Part shown: positions 26,536 to 34,194 of the stretch, in pieces | Numbering within the stretch: the first letter of the stretch is position 1 | Layout: every line of letters begins with the position of its first letter | Origin: Asanoa ferruginea | GTDB lineage: Bacteria; Actinomycetota; Actinomycetes; Mycobacteriales; Micromonosporaceae | NCBI RefSeq assembly: GCF_003387075.1 | Contig: NZ_QUMQ01000001.1 | Span: 3,162,001 to 3,226,000 of the forward strand | Length of the DNA stretch: 64,000 nucleotides | Direction: 5' to 3' | The notes under the pieces: generated by a model | What the model saw: the letters and a program-made list of their open reading frames with translations, nothing else | What the model was told of the DNA's origin: nothing | Database searches by the model: none | Position numbers and translations under genes: made by a program

Positions 26536-27018
26536 ATGAGGCTGCGCGGGGTGCTCCAGGTCGTGATCGTGCTCACCGCCGGGGCGCTGGCCCTCGGCTG
26601 CACGGCTGAGGTCGACCGCCAGGCGGCACCGCTGCCCTCGTCGCCGGCCGGCGCCACCGCCGGCCCGGGCAGCACCGCCGGTGCCGCACCGACGACGCCG
26701 GCCGCCGGGCCGACCGCGACCAGCGTTCCGGGCACCGAGATGACCCCGCCGGCCGACCGCAACGTCTGTGGCCGGGTCCGCACGGCCTCCAACGACTACT
26801 CGAAGTCCTACGACAACGCGGCGCAGGCCGACAAGGCGACGATCGGCAAGAAGTGGGCGGGCTTCGTGCGCGACCGGGCCGGCGAGGCCCGCGACCCCAA
26901 GCTCAAGACCGACCTGACCAAGGTGGCCGACGAGGTCGCCTCGTGGCGCCCGGGCCAGCCCGACCTGCGCGCCTACATCAGCCTGCTCAACTCGGCCTGC
27001 GCCCGCTGGGGCGTCTAG
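26536..27018 (+). CDS. Lipoprotein, unknown function
   Basis: A 160-aa predicted lipoprotein: signal helix (residues 5-20), lipobox A-L-G-C with Cys22, then a 55-residue Pro/Thr/Ala/Gly stalk and a helical domain of about 80 residues with two cysteines (N-V-C-G-R and N-S-A-C-A-R). Exported and anchored on the outer face of the membrane. The ATG at 26536 follows CACTCT (26524-26529), a weak -10 at the leaderless position. It ends 4 bp before the stop of the convergent otsB gene. The globular part matches no family that I know. Confidence 0.8.
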   Translation: MRLRGVLQVVIVLTAGALALGCTAEVDRQAAPLPSSPAGATAGPGSTAGAAPTTPAAGPTATSVPGTEMTPPADRNVCGRVRTASNDYSKSYDNAAQADKATIGKKWAGFVRDRAGEARDPKLKTDLTKVADEVASWRPGQPDLRAYISLLNSACARWGV

Positions 27019-27022
27019 GCGC

Positions 27023-27847
27023 TCAGCGGACCGACGCCGCGGCCGAGTCGAGGAAGTCGCCCAGGGCCTCGGGGGATTCGAAGGTCAGGTCGGCGGCGCC
27101 GGCGACGGCCTGGCCGGTTTCCGGGTTGGCCACCGCGACGCAGACGCCGAAGAAGGACGGGTCGCGTTCTTCGCGGTCGCGCAGGGCCGCGAACGCCTTG
27201 AGGTCGGAGACGTCGTCGCCGAAATACCAGGCGCAGCCGGCCGAGGCCACCGCCTCGCCGATCACCAGGCCCTTGTCGCGGTCGACCGGCGGCTTGAGCT
27301 CGAGCACCATCCGGCCGGCCTGCACCCGCAGGCCGAGCCGCTCCGCCTCGGCATGACCCCAGCGCTCGACCTCGCCGGCGAGTTCGGGTGCGGTGCGGTA
27401 GTGCAGGGCCACCGACAGGCGCTTGTATTCGACGAGGATCTCCGCCGGCAGCTCGGACCGGGCCCGGTCGGCCAGGTCGGCCATCGCGGGCACCCAGGGC
27501 AGCGCGGCGGGCTCGGTCACGGTGGGGCCGGCGCCGTGGCTGTGCTCGAGGCCGTAGAGCCCGTAGAGGTCGACGTCGGCGGCGCCGTGGAAACGGTCGC
27601 GCAGGAAGTCGACCGGGCGGGCCGAGACGATCGCCACCCGCCGGACGACCGAGGCGAGTGCGCCGATCGCCGACAGGGCCCGCGGCACCGGCCGCACCGC
27701 GGTGGGATCGTCGGCGACCGGCGCCAGCGTGCCGTCGAAGTCGAAGAAGAGCACGCACTCGTCGGCTCGATCGGCGGTCAAGCGCCATGCGCTTTCCGCA
27801 CTCAGCGGGCGGTCGTCGCGCCCGTGGCCGTTATCTGACCCCCGCAC
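27023..27847 (-). CDS. otsB: Trehalose-6-phosphate phosphatase
   Basis: A 274-aa HAD-superfamily phosphatase of the OtsB type, removing phosphate from trehalose 6-phosphate. HAD motif I is FFDFDGTLAPV near the N-terminus, motif II V-A-I-V-S-A-R-P, the Lys of motif III in L-K-P-P-V-D-R-D-K-G, and motif IV YFGDDVSDLKAF. The GTG at 27847 is chosen because TAGGCT (27855-27860) sits seven bases upstream; a start 16 codons earlier (27895) is open but unsupported. No otsA gene is in the window, so the partner synthase is elsewhere. Confidence 0.88.
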   Translation of the reverse strand: MRGSDNGHGRDDRPLSAESAWRLTADRADECVLFFDFDGTLAPVADDPTAVRPVPRALSAIGALASVVRRVAIVSARPVDFLRDRFHGAADVDLYGLYGLEHSHGAGPTVTEPAALPWVPAMADLADRARSELPAEILVEYKRLSVALHYRTAPELAGEVERWGHAEAERLGLRVQAGRMVLELKPPVDRDKGLVIGEAVASAGCAWYFGDDVSDLKAFAALRDREERDPSFFGVCVAVANPETGQAVAGAADLTFESPEALGDFLDSAAASVR

Positions 27848-27954
27848 ACGCCAAAGCCTACCGGGTGCGGGACCCCGCCGGACCCGACGGATCACCCGGT
27901 TGACAGTAGGTCACTCTGCGATTATTGATCTTTGTCGTGCTGGCCCACCCCGGA

Positions 27955-28320
27955 TCAGTCTTCGACAACGCCCATCCGGCGCGCGGTGCGCTGCCCGAAC
28001 GGAACGACGGCGCCCGCCTCCTCGCCATGGCTGAGCAGATAACCCTCGACGAATCCCGCGTTGCGGTCTCCCGTGTGCGCGTCGACCTCGTTGAGCCGAC
28101 GTGCCACGAACTCCGCGAGCGCGTTGATCCGCCCGTTGACTCTGGTGTAGAGCTCGGCGAAGACCGCCAGGACCACACCCACCGATGCGGCTGCCACCGT
28201 TGCCATGTTGAAGGCGGGTGGGACCTCGTCGGTGCCTTGCACTCCCACGATGATGTTGGCGGTCGCGAATAGAGTGATTGAGACGGCCGCGACCACGACC
28301 GCCCCCCATTTCAGGGCCAT
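27955..28320 (-). CDS. Small membrane protein with coiled tail, unknown
   Basis: A 121-aa protein with two membrane helices (residues 5-26 and 36-58), then an amphipathic helix (Y-T-R-V-N-G-R-I-N-A-L-A-E-F-V) and a charged tail ending in V-V-E-D. The ATG at 28320 is fixed by a strong GGAGGAGGGG site. It lies about 180 bp downstream of the XRE-type regulator gene on the same strand. No family recognised. Confidence 0.65.
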   Translation of the reverse strand: MALKWGAVVVAAVSITLFATANIIVGVQGTDEVPPAFNMATVAAASVGVVLAVFAELYTRVNGRINALAEFVARRLNEVDAHTGDRNAGFVEGYLLSHGEEAGAVVPFGQRTARRMGVVED

Positions 28321-28499
28321 CGAGGACCCCTCCTCCTTGTCCCGCAGGGCTTGGCTGACCTCCGGTGCTCCCCACCCGACCCGAGCCCAAGCAGTACAAA
28401 GGCGCACGCTACTGCGCCACAGAGGTAACATCCGTGCCATTCGCCACTTGAAACACAGGTCTTTTCGCCATTTGCGCATCTAGACGGGCCTTTAGCGGG

Positions 28500-29120
28500 C
28501 TAGACCGCTTTGCCGCGGCGTGACGGACGGTCGGTCGGCAACAACGGCCGGTAGGCGAGATAGCGGATGGTCTCGCGGATGTGGAACTTCTCGGCGTCGG
28601 AGACGTTGGGATCGATCAACCGGCGCAGCAGCGCTTCGACGTCGGGGTCCATCGGCGGTGCGGCCGGCGCCGGGCGCGCGGCAGTGGTGGTGTCCCAGCC
28701 GAGCACGCCGAACGCGACCGAAGGGTTGAGGCCCAGGCCGGTGCAGAACGCGACCACCCGTTCGGCTTCCGGATCGCTGGCCCAGTCGGCGCGGATCCAG
28801 CGGTTGACGGTCTGGCGGGAGACGCCCGTGCGGCGGGACACCTCGGAACCGCTCCAAGCGCGGGTGGCGCGGGCGTCATCGAGCGCCTTGCGGACGAAAG
28901 CAGCAAAAGCAATCTTGCGCCCAGGGGAGGTGTCCGGCACCGGCGTACGGTACGGCCAGTTCTCGATCTTCCCGGTCGGTGCGCCCGATGTGTATCGCGT
29001 GCGTGACGACCCCAGAAGATCGCCGGTAAACGATCGAGGGGGGTCTTCGGGGCGCGTCACGTGGTCAGAATAGGTCGACAGGGGTTCCGCGCTAATCGCC
29101 CGAAAAGCCGATGCTGTCAC
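28500..29120 (-). CDS. XRE/HTH DNA-binding regulator
   Basis: A protein of up to 206 aa. The central part has a helix-turn-helix: F-V-R-K-A-L-D-D-A-R-A-T-R-A-W-S-G-S-E-V then S-R-R-T-G-V-S-R-Q-T-V-N-R-W-I, with the recognition helix at about residues 103-113 of the long form. A linker and a C-terminal helical part follow (P-D-V-E-A-L-L-R-R-L-I-D-P, then a basic end). The start is uncertain: a GTG at 29120 and one at 29060 are both in frame, and each overlaps a GTCACGT motif. That motif recurs four times around the promoter, so autoregulation is likely. The divergent neighbour at 29211 would be a second target. Family role unknown. Confidence 0.75.
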   Translation of the reverse strand: MTASAFRAISAEPLSTYSDHVTRPEDPPRSFTGDLLGSSRTRYTSGAPTGKIENWPYRTPVPDTSPGRKIAFAAFVRKALDDARATRAWSGSEVSRRTGVSRQTVNRWIRADWASDPEAERVVAFCTGLGLNPSVAFGVLGWDTTTAARPAPAAPPMDPDVEALLRRLIDPNVSDAEKFHIRETIRYLAYRPLLPTDRPSRRGKAV

Positions 29121-29192
29121 GTACGCGATACGCCCTACGGTGTGTCACGTGAACGAGACGAAGCGTGCCGATAGCCGTCACGTATACGTGAC
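29056..29192. promoter_or_regulatory. Cluster of GTCACGT operator-like motifs
   Basis: A perfect 16-bp palindrome GTCACGTATACGTGAC occupies 29177-29192. The half-site GTCACGT recurs at 29056, 29116 and 29144; the copy at 29144 contains the palindrome TCACGTGA. All lie in or beside the gap between the regulator and the divergent unknown gene, which makes them its probable binding sites. Confidence 0.6.
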
Positions 29193-29210
29193 ATCACAGG
29201 GATTTGTCCG

Positions 29211-29567
29211 GTGACCGAGCTGGCCACCCGGGAGCAGGCCTTCGGGTTGATCGCCGCCGGCGTCGCGGCCGGCATCACCGCGCCGTGGCGGCTCTACCTG
29301 GCCCGCGGGGCCCGGTACGTGTCCCTACAGGTCGCCGACATGGTCGAGTGGGACGCCTGGCGGATCCACCTCGGCTGCCCGGACCTGCGGATCCGGGTCT
29401 ACGACACCGGCGCCGAGGTGCGCCGCACCTCGGTCGCCGAGGTGGTCATCGACCAGTGCCGGGTCGCGGTCGAGCTCGTCGAGGAAGTCGGCGTCGACGA
29501 CATCGACCACCTGCTGGCCGGTCACCCCCACATCGACCGGGCCCCGCGTTATCCCGACGAACGGTGA
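29211..29567 (+). CDS. Small conserved-looking protein, unknown
   Basis: A 118-aa, signal-less protein with mixed strand/helix pattern: an N-terminal A-F-G-L-I-A-A-G-V-A-A-G helix, W-R-L-Y-L-A-R-G, then D-M-V-E-W-D-A-W-R-I-H-L-G-C-P-D-L-R-I-R-V-Y strands and an acidic C-terminal helix. The GTG at 29211 is 18 bp after the 16-bp palindrome, so its promoter must overlap the operator. It is followed after 16 bp by a small membrane protein gene. I do not recognise a family. Its regulation by the divergent HTH protein is inferred. Confidence 0.65.
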   Translation: MTELATREQAFGLIAAGVAAGITAPWRLYLARGARYVSLQVADMVEWDAWRIHLGCPDLRIRVYDTGAEVRRTSVAEVVIDQCRVAVELVEEVGVDDIDHLLAGHPHIDRAPRYPDER

Positions 29568-29583
29568 GGGGCAGCGCGTACCG

Positions 29584-29916
29584 ATGACGCTGTACTTCGC
29601 GATCTTCCTGGTGTTGGTGCTCAGCTCGTCGAGCTACGCGGCGGGACGGCTGCACGGACACCTGACCTACCGCAATGGATACCGACAAGGCTATTTCGAC
29701 GGCGACCGGGGCGCGTGGAATCGCCGGCGCCGGGAGGCGCAGACGGTGGCGGCCACGATCCGGGCGGAACCGCGGCAACGGTCCGCACCGGACGTCCCGA
29801 CCACCACGATCGGTTCGGGAACCACCTATCTGAGCGCCTCCTTCGCGGGGACCACAACCGACGGCGGACGGCACGCCGCGGGTGTTCGCCTGATGGCGGG
29901 ACAACCCACGGGGTGA
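29584..29916 (+). CDS. Small single-pass membrane protein, unknown
   Basis: A 110-aa protein with an N-terminal hydrophobic helix (residues 3-18), a tyrosine-rich stretch L-T-Y-R-N-G-Y-R-Q-G-Y-F-D-G-D, an arginine-rich part (N-R-R-R-R-E-A) and a Thr/Gly-rich end. It follows the 29211 gene by 16 bp and is probably in the same transcript. No family recognised. A strong hairpin terminator lies 120 bp downstream. Confidence 0.6.
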   Translation: MTLYFAIFLVLVLSSSSYAAGRLHGHLTYRNGYRQGYFDGDRGAWNRRRREAQTVAATIRAEPRQRSAPDVPTTTIGSGTTYLSASFAGTTTDGGRHAAGVRLMAGQPTG

Positions 29917-30036
29917 GTGGTCTTCTGCGAGCGTGAACCGCCTGGTGGCTCGGCGGTTCATGCAACCCGGGATCGGGCCAGTCCGGTGGCCCCGATCCCA
30001 CGGCAGCGACGCGTGAGGGGCGCGCGTCGGTGCCGG

Positions 30037-30070
30037 TGGCCGGCCCGGCTCGCGCCAGCCGGGCCGGCCA
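30037..30070. terminator. Hairpin with 14-bp stem
   Basis: TGGCCGGCCCGGCT (30037-30050) pairs perfectly with AGCCGGGCCGGCCA (30057-30070) over a 6-nt loop. It closes the transcript of the two small genes. No U-tract follows. Confidence 0.75.
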
Positions 30071-30312
30071 ACCCCTAACGTGCCGCCCCAAGAAATCTCG
30101 GTAAACGAGAGGCTCTTACTTCGGCGTGTACTTCCCCCGGACGGCCGACGCCAGTTAGCGTCTAGCCATGGCGAGGGGTCATCCCTCGCCAGCCGGCCGG
30201 CCTGGACCTGCGAAGACTTCGCCACGGGGCCCGCATCCGACCCCGTGCTCCCGGGCACCGGACGTGGCGGAACACGCGGGCGGTCCGGGTGCACGCTCGC
30301 CGGAGCAGGCCT
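30071..30312 (+). promoter_or_regulatory. Promoter and structured leader of phoH2
   Basis: TAGCGT (30156-30161) is a likely -10; the predicted transcript would start near 30168 and begin with the hairpin GGCGAGGG-N5-CCCTCGCC (30170-30190), leaving a leader of about 145 nt before phoH2. A second small hairpin TCTCG-N5-CGAGA lies upstream near 30097-30111. No known riboswitch is recognised. Together with 29917-30036 this is a gene-free stretch of almost 400 bp. Confidence 0.45.
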
Positions 30313-31701
30313 GTGACGACATCGCGCACCACTCCCCGGGCCACCCAGGACACCACCGCGACCGGCCGCGCTCCGCGTGGGCGCAAGGCCGCCGCGAAGG
30401 AGGACGGGCCACGAAAGCCCGTCTACGTCCTGGACACCTCGGTCCTGCTGTCCGATCCCGCGGCCTTCCGCCGCTTCGACGAGCACGAGGTCGTGCTCCC
30501 GTTGGTGGTGATCACCGAACTGGAGGGGAAACGGCACCATCCCGAGCTCGGCTGGTTCGCGCGGCAGTCGCTGCGCATGCTCGACGAACTGCGGATCAAA
30601 CACGGCCGGCTCGACCAGCCGGTGCCCATCAACGACGTTGGTGGCACCCTGCGGGTCGAACTCAACCACTCTGACGACGGCGTGCTGCCGCCCGGCTTCC
30701 GCAACGAGTCCAACGACGCGCGGATCCTGTCGGTCGCCCTCAACCTCGCCGGTGAGGGTCGCGACGTCACTCTCGTCAGCAAGGACATGCCGCTGCGGGT
30801 CAAGGCCGCCGCGGTCGGGTTGGCGGCCGACGAATACCGGCACGGCCAGGCCAGCGATCCGACGTGGACCGGCATGGCCGAGGTCGAGGTCGGCGAAGAC
30901 GAGGTCAACGAGCTCTACGGCGGTGCCGACCTGGCCCTCGACGCGGCGGCCGAGCTGCCCTGTCACACCGGCCTGGTGGTGCACTCGGCGCGCGGCTCGG
31001 CGCTGGCCCGGGTGCTGCCCGACAAGGTGGTCCGGCTGGTCCGCGGCGACCGGGAGGCGTTCGGGCTGCGTGGCCGCTCGGCCGAGCAGCGGATCGCCCT
31101 CGACCTGTTGCTCGACGAGTCGATCGGGATCGTGTCGCTGGGCGGCCGGGCCGGCACCGGCAAGTCGGCGCTGGCCCTCTGCGCGGGCCTCGAGCAGGTG
31201 ATGGAGCGGCGCCGGCACAAGAAGGTGATCGTGTTCCGGCCGCTCTACGCGGTCGGCGGCCAGGAGCTGGGCTATCTGCCCGGCAGCGAGTCGGAGAAGA
31301 TGTCGCCCTGGGCCCAGGCGGTCTTCGACACGCTCGGCGCGGTGGTGCACGAGAACGTCCGGGAAGAGGTGCTCGCCCGGGGCATGCTCGAGGTGCTGCC
31401 GCTGACCCACATCCGCGGCCGGAGCCTGCACGACGCGTTCGTCATCGTCGACGAGGCGCAGTCGCTGGAGCGTGGCGTGCTGCTCACGGTGCTGTCCCGG
31501 ATCGGCCAGGGTTCGCGGGTGGTGCTCACCCACGACGTCGCACAGCGCGACAACCTGCGGGTCGGCCGGCACGACGGCGTCACGGCGGTGATCGAGGCGC
31601 TCAAGGGGCACCCGCTGTTCGCACACGTGACACTGACCCGCTCGGAGCGCTCCGCGATCGCCGAGGTGGTCACCGACCTGCTGGAAGACATCCCGAACTG
31701 A
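30313..31701 (+). CDS. phoH2: PhoH2-type protein (PIN domain + PhoH ATPase)
   Basis: A 462-aa fusion of an N-terminal PIN ribonuclease domain ([12 protein letters not shown] at about 37-48, conserved acidic residues including Asp41) and a C-terminal PhoH ATPase domain with Walker [11 protein letters not shown] near 279-288 and Walker B FVIVDEAQ near 376-383. PhoH2 proteins of mycobacteria are sequence-specific RNA unwinding and cleaving enzymes. The GTG at 30313 has a GGAG site seven bases upstream; a GTG eight codons earlier lacks one. The gene corresponds to Rv1095 and opens the conserved block with glpX, xseBA and ispH. A perfect bidirectional terminator follows. Confidence 0.93.
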   Translation: MTTSRTTPRATQDTTATGRAPRGRKAAAKEDGPRKPVYVLDTSVLLSDPAAFRRFDEHEVVLPLVVITELEGKRHHPELGWFARQSLRMLDELRIKHGRLDQPVPINDVGGTLRVELNHSDDGVLPPGFRNESNDARILSVALNLAGEGRDVTLVSKDMPLRVKAAAVGLAADEYRHGQASDPTWTGMAEVEVGEDEVNELYGGADLALDAAAELPCHTGLVVHSARGSALARVLPDKVVRLVRGDREAFGLRGRSAEQRIALDLLLDESIGIVSLGGRAGTGKSALALCAGLEQVMERRRHKKVIVFRPLYAVGGQELGYLPGSESEKMSPWAQAVFDTLGAVVHENVREEVLARGMLEVLPLTHIRGRSLHDAFVIVDEAQSLERGVLLTVLSRIGQGSRVVLTHDVAQRDNLRVGRHDGVTAVIEALKGHPLFAHVTLTRSERSAIAEVVTDLLEDIPN

Positions 31702-31707
31702 ACGCGT

Positions 31708-31744
31708 GACGGAAGGGGCCCGCCGGAAAAGGGCCCCTTCCGTC
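31708..31744. terminator. Bidirectional hairpin between phoH2 and the RibD-like gene
   Basis: GACGGAAGGGGCCC (31708-31721) pairs perfectly with GGGCCCCTTCCGTC (31731-31744) around a GCCGGAAAA loop. It begins 7 bp after the phoH2 stop and ends 3 bp before the stop of the convergent gene, so it can serve both. Confidence 0.85.
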
Positions 31745-31747
31745 CGC

Positions 31748-32341
31748 TCACCTCTTGACGACCTGGTAGCGCAGGTGGGTCACCCGGTTGCCCTGCACCG
31801 ACATGAGCGGACCCTCCAGCTCGACCGGCTTGACGCCCAGGTCGCTGAAGTAGGGCGTGCCGCCACCGAGCAGCACCGGCACGAGGTCGATCCAGACCTC
31901 GTCGAGCAGCCCGGCGTCGAGCGCCTGGCTGGCGATCCGGCCCGAGTTGAGCCCGACGTTCTTCCCGCCGGCGAGCTCCGTGGCGCGGGCGATCGCGCTC
32001 CCGATGCCGTCGGTGACGAACTCGAACCACTTGTTGTCCTCGTACCCCGTCGGCGGGTTGTGGGTCAGCACCACCGTCGGCACCTCGAGCGGGTGCATGC
32101 CACCCCAGCCGTTGGTGAAGTCGAACAGCTTGCGGCCGACGACCAACGCGCCCAGTTCGGCGGAGAAAGCGCGCTGGTGCTTGGCGCTCGCCTCGGTGAG
32201 CCGCCAGGTCATCTCCGGGTTGCCGGTGGGCACCTCGACGTCGCCGTTGCCATACCAGGCGAAGAGGTGCTCGAAGCCGGTCTCGCTCGGGCCGGAGACG
32301 AAGCCATCGAGCGACATGCTGGCACCGGTGCAGACCTTCAT
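31748..32341 (-). CDS. Dihydrofolate reductase-like (RibD C-terminal) reductase
   Basis: A 197-aa protein of the RibD_C/dihydrofolate-reductase-like family: S-M-S-L-D-G-F-V-S-G-P near the N-terminus, G-R-K-L-F-D-F-T-N-G-W-G-G in the cofactor region, P-T-V-V-L-T-H, and G-G-K-N-V-G-L-N-S-G near 124-133. These proteins reduce pteridine- or pyrimidine-like rings with NADPH, but most members have no assigned substrate. The ATG at 32341 has a GGAGG site. It faces away from the transglycosylase-like gene across a 175-bp gap. Confidence 0.85.
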   Translation of the reverse strand: MKVCTGASMSLDGFVSGPSETGFEHLFAWYGNGDVEVPTGNPEMTWRLTEASAKHQRAFSAELGALVVGRKLFDFTNGWGGMHPLEVPTVVLTHNPPTGYEDNKWFEFVTDGIGSAIARATELAGGKNVGLNSGRIASQALDAGLLDEVWIDLVPVLLGGGTPYFSDLGVKPVELEGPLMSVQGNRVTHLRYQVVKR

Positions 32342-32461
32342 TGTTGATCCTCCATAGGTTGGCTCTCTTTACCCGTGCGTCGCCCGGGCCTCCCCTGGAT
32401 CGACATGGTCACCGGAACTTTTTTCGAAGAGCCGCTTCGCCGGATTTACCCAGCTTTACCC

Positions 32462-32477
32462 CGTGACCCAGATCACA
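32462..32477. promoter_or_regulatory. CRP/GlxR-type site upstream of the transglycosylase-like gene
   Basis: CGTGACCCAGATCACA matches TGTGA-N6-TCACA at nine of ten fixed positions. It lies 40-55 bp before the ATG at 32517. In mycobacteria and streptomycetes resuscitation-promoting and related wall-lytic genes are CRP targets, which fits. Confidence 0.6.
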
Positions 32478-32516
32478 CAATGGCCTCCCTATTTCCCTCA
32501 CGACTCACTGTGCGCA

Positions 32517-33287
32517 ATGGTGTCTGGCGAGCGAACGCGCCCCTGGAAGAGCGGGGGCCGCTCCCGGCGGACCAAGCGCCGGGTCTTTGTCCCCGACGAA
32601 GGGAACGACTTCGTGACTCGGCTGTGGAGCCGGTACGGGGTTCGGGCGTTGGCGGTCGGCATCCTCGCTGCGGGGGTGGGTGGCGGCTTTTACCTGAGCC
32701 CGGACCGGAAGATCCAGGAGCAGGGGATCGATGCGCGATTCGCCGCGGAGTCTCAGCAGGCCGAAAACGCGCTGCTGAAGGAGCACCACCTCGACCACGA
32801 GTCGGCCATGGCGCTGCGCCGTGAGGTCGAGGCGGTCGCGCAGCAGCGCGCCCAGGAGGCCGCGAAGGCCGCCGCCGCGCGGGCGAAGCAGGCCGAGGAG
32901 GCCAGCCGCAAGAAGCGCGAAGCGGAGAAGGAACCGGTCCCGTTCAAGCCCTACGACGGCCCGATTCCGACCTCGTGCAACGAATACTCCGGCAACCGCA
33001 AGATCGGCTGCGCGCTGATGCTCGCCGAAGGCTTCAAGATCGACCAGTTCCCGTGCCTCGACAAGCTCTGGACCCGGGAAAGCCACTGGAACGCCAGCGC
33101 GCACAACGACAGTTCCGGTGCGCACGGCATCCCGCAGGCCAAGCCCGGCAACAAGATGGCGACGGTGGCCGACGACTGGGAGACCAACCCGGCGACCCAG
33201 ATCAAGTGGGGCCTCGGCTACATCGAGGGTCGCTACGACGATCCCTGTGGCGCGTGGGCCCATTCGGAAGACGTGGGCTGGTACTAA
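32517..33287 (+). CDS. Membrane-anchored lytic-transglycosylase-like protein
   Basis: A 256-aa protein: basic N-terminus, one membrane helix (about residues 42-60), an Ala/Glu/Lys/Arg coiled-coil (about 85-140, A-A-A-R-A-K-Q-A-E-E-A), and a C-terminal lysozyme-like domain of about 100 residues with L-W-T-R-E-S-H-W-N, whose Glu is the expected catalytic acid, then SSGAHGIPQAKPGNKM and a D-P-C-G-A-W-A-H-S end. It resembles the aggregation-promoting-factor and transglycosylase-like proteins that cut peptidoglycan. The ATG at 32517 is preferred; a GTG at 32463 lies inside the CRP-like site. Confidence 0.83.
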   Translation: MVSGERTRPWKSGGRSRRTKRRVFVPDEGNDFVTRLWSRYGVRALAVGILAAGVGGGFYLSPDRKIQEQGIDARFAAESQQAENALLKEHHLDHESAMALRREVEAVAQQRAQEAAKAAAARAKQAEEASRKKREAEKEPVPFKPYDGPIPTSCNEYSGNRKIGCALMLAEGFKIDQFPCLDKLWTRESHWNASAHNDSSGAHGIPQAKPGNKMATVADDWETNPATQIKWGLGYIEGRYDDPCGAWAHSEDVGWY

Positions 33288-33302
33288 CTACCACAACCTT
33301 TG

Positions 33303-33338
33303 GCAGAGGGTACGAACCGGCGGGTTCGTACCCTCTGC
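33303..33338. terminator. Hairpin with 16-bp perfect stem
   Basis: GCAGAGGGTACGAACC (33303-33318) pairs perfectly with GGTTCGTACCCTCTGC (33323-33338) over a GGCG loop and is followed by GGCTTTTG. This is the most canonical rho-independent terminator of the window. Confidence 0.88.
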
Positions 33339-33366
33339 GGCTTTTGCGGGATCTAAGGTCTGATCC

Positions 33367-34167
33367 ATGCGTGGGTGGCGCTTTCGAGGCGCGTTACTGG
33401 TGACGGCGGCGGCGGCCATTCTCGGCCTGCTGCCAGCGGCGTCGTGGGCATCGGATGACGGGCAGGAGCGGATCGTCGGCGGACACAGCGTCGACGAGGG
33501 CACCTACCCCTGGATGGTCCGGCTTTCGGTCGGCTGCGGCGGCTCGCTGGTCGCACCCCAGATCGTGCTGACCGCCGGCCACTGCGTGAAGCGCAGCGGA
33601 GCCGACACCAGCATCGGCATCACCGCCGGCTCGGTCGACCTCCAGTCGGCCGACGCGAAGACGGTGCGCTCGCGCTACATCCACCGGGCGCCGGGCTACA
33701 CCGACGCGTCCAAAGGCGACGACTGGGCGCTGATCCTGCTCGACCAGCCGCTGAACCTACAGACCCTGGCGCTGGCCCAGGACGGCACCTACGACGAGGG
33801 CCGGTTCACGGTCATGGGTTGGGGCTCGACCCGCGAGGGCTCGCTGACCCAGCAGCGCCGGCTGCGATCGGTCGATGTGGACTTCGTCTCCGACGCGTCG
33901 TGCGGCCGCAAATACGGGCGGCTCGGCCTGGAGATCGTCGACTCCGACATGATCTGCGCGGCCCGCAACGGCAAGGACTCGTGCCAGGGCGACTCCGGTG
34001 GTCCGATGGTCCGGCTGGACGCGACCGGTTCCTGGTTGCAGATCGGGATCGTGAGCTGGGGGTACGGCTGCGCGCGGAAGAACTATCCAGGTGTCTACGG
34101 CCAGGTGTCCACCTTCGCGCCCGACATCGCCGCCGGCGTGACCGCACTGCAGAACCGCTTGGCGTGA
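33367..34167 (+). CDS. Secreted trypsin-like serine protease
   Basis: A 266-aa S1-family protease precursor. A signal peptide (residues 1-29) is followed by a short propeptide ending in Q-E-R and the mature start I-V-G-G at 36-39, as in trypsin zymogens. His72 (TAGHC), Asp119 (D-D-W-A-L-I-L-L) and Ser210 (GDSGGP) form the triad, and Asp204 at the base of the specificity pocket predicts cleavage after Arg/Lys. Six cysteines could form disulphides. A TAAGGT hexamer (33354-33359) seven bases before the ATG suggests a nearly leaderless transcript. It lies between a wall-lytic protein and a rhomboid protease, both acting at the envelope. Confidence 0.93.
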   Translation: MRGWRFRGALLVTAAAAILGLLPAASWASDDGQERIVGGHSVDEGTYPWMVRLSVGCGGSLVAPQIVLTAGHCVKRSGADTSIGITAGSVDLQSADAKTVRSRYIHRAPGYTDASKGDDWALILLDQPLNLQTLALAQDGTYDEGRFTVMGWGSTREGSLTQQRRLRSVDVDFVSDASCGRKYGRLGLEIVDSDMICAARNGKDSCQGDSGGPMVRLDATGSWLQIGIVSWGYGCARKNYPGVYGQVSTFAPDIAAGVTALQNRLA

Positions 34168-34194
34168 GCGCTTCTCGCCTGGTACCCCTAGTGC

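Noticed and set aside
30168-30674. ATG at the perfect leaderless distance from TAGCGT, opening a 168-codon frame
   Set aside because: It overlaps the PIN domain coding region in another frame for more than 350 bp and has no domain-like sequence. The -10 is more likely that of phoH2.
32463-32516. GTG start giving a longer transglycosylase-like protein
   Set aside because: The codon lies inside a CRP-like box, and the added residues look like translated promoter.
32342-32516. Possible c-di-AMP riboswitch before the wall-lytic gene
   Set aside because: Such riboswitches precede related genes in other actinobacteria, but the gap has none of the conserved ydaO-type core sequences that I could find.
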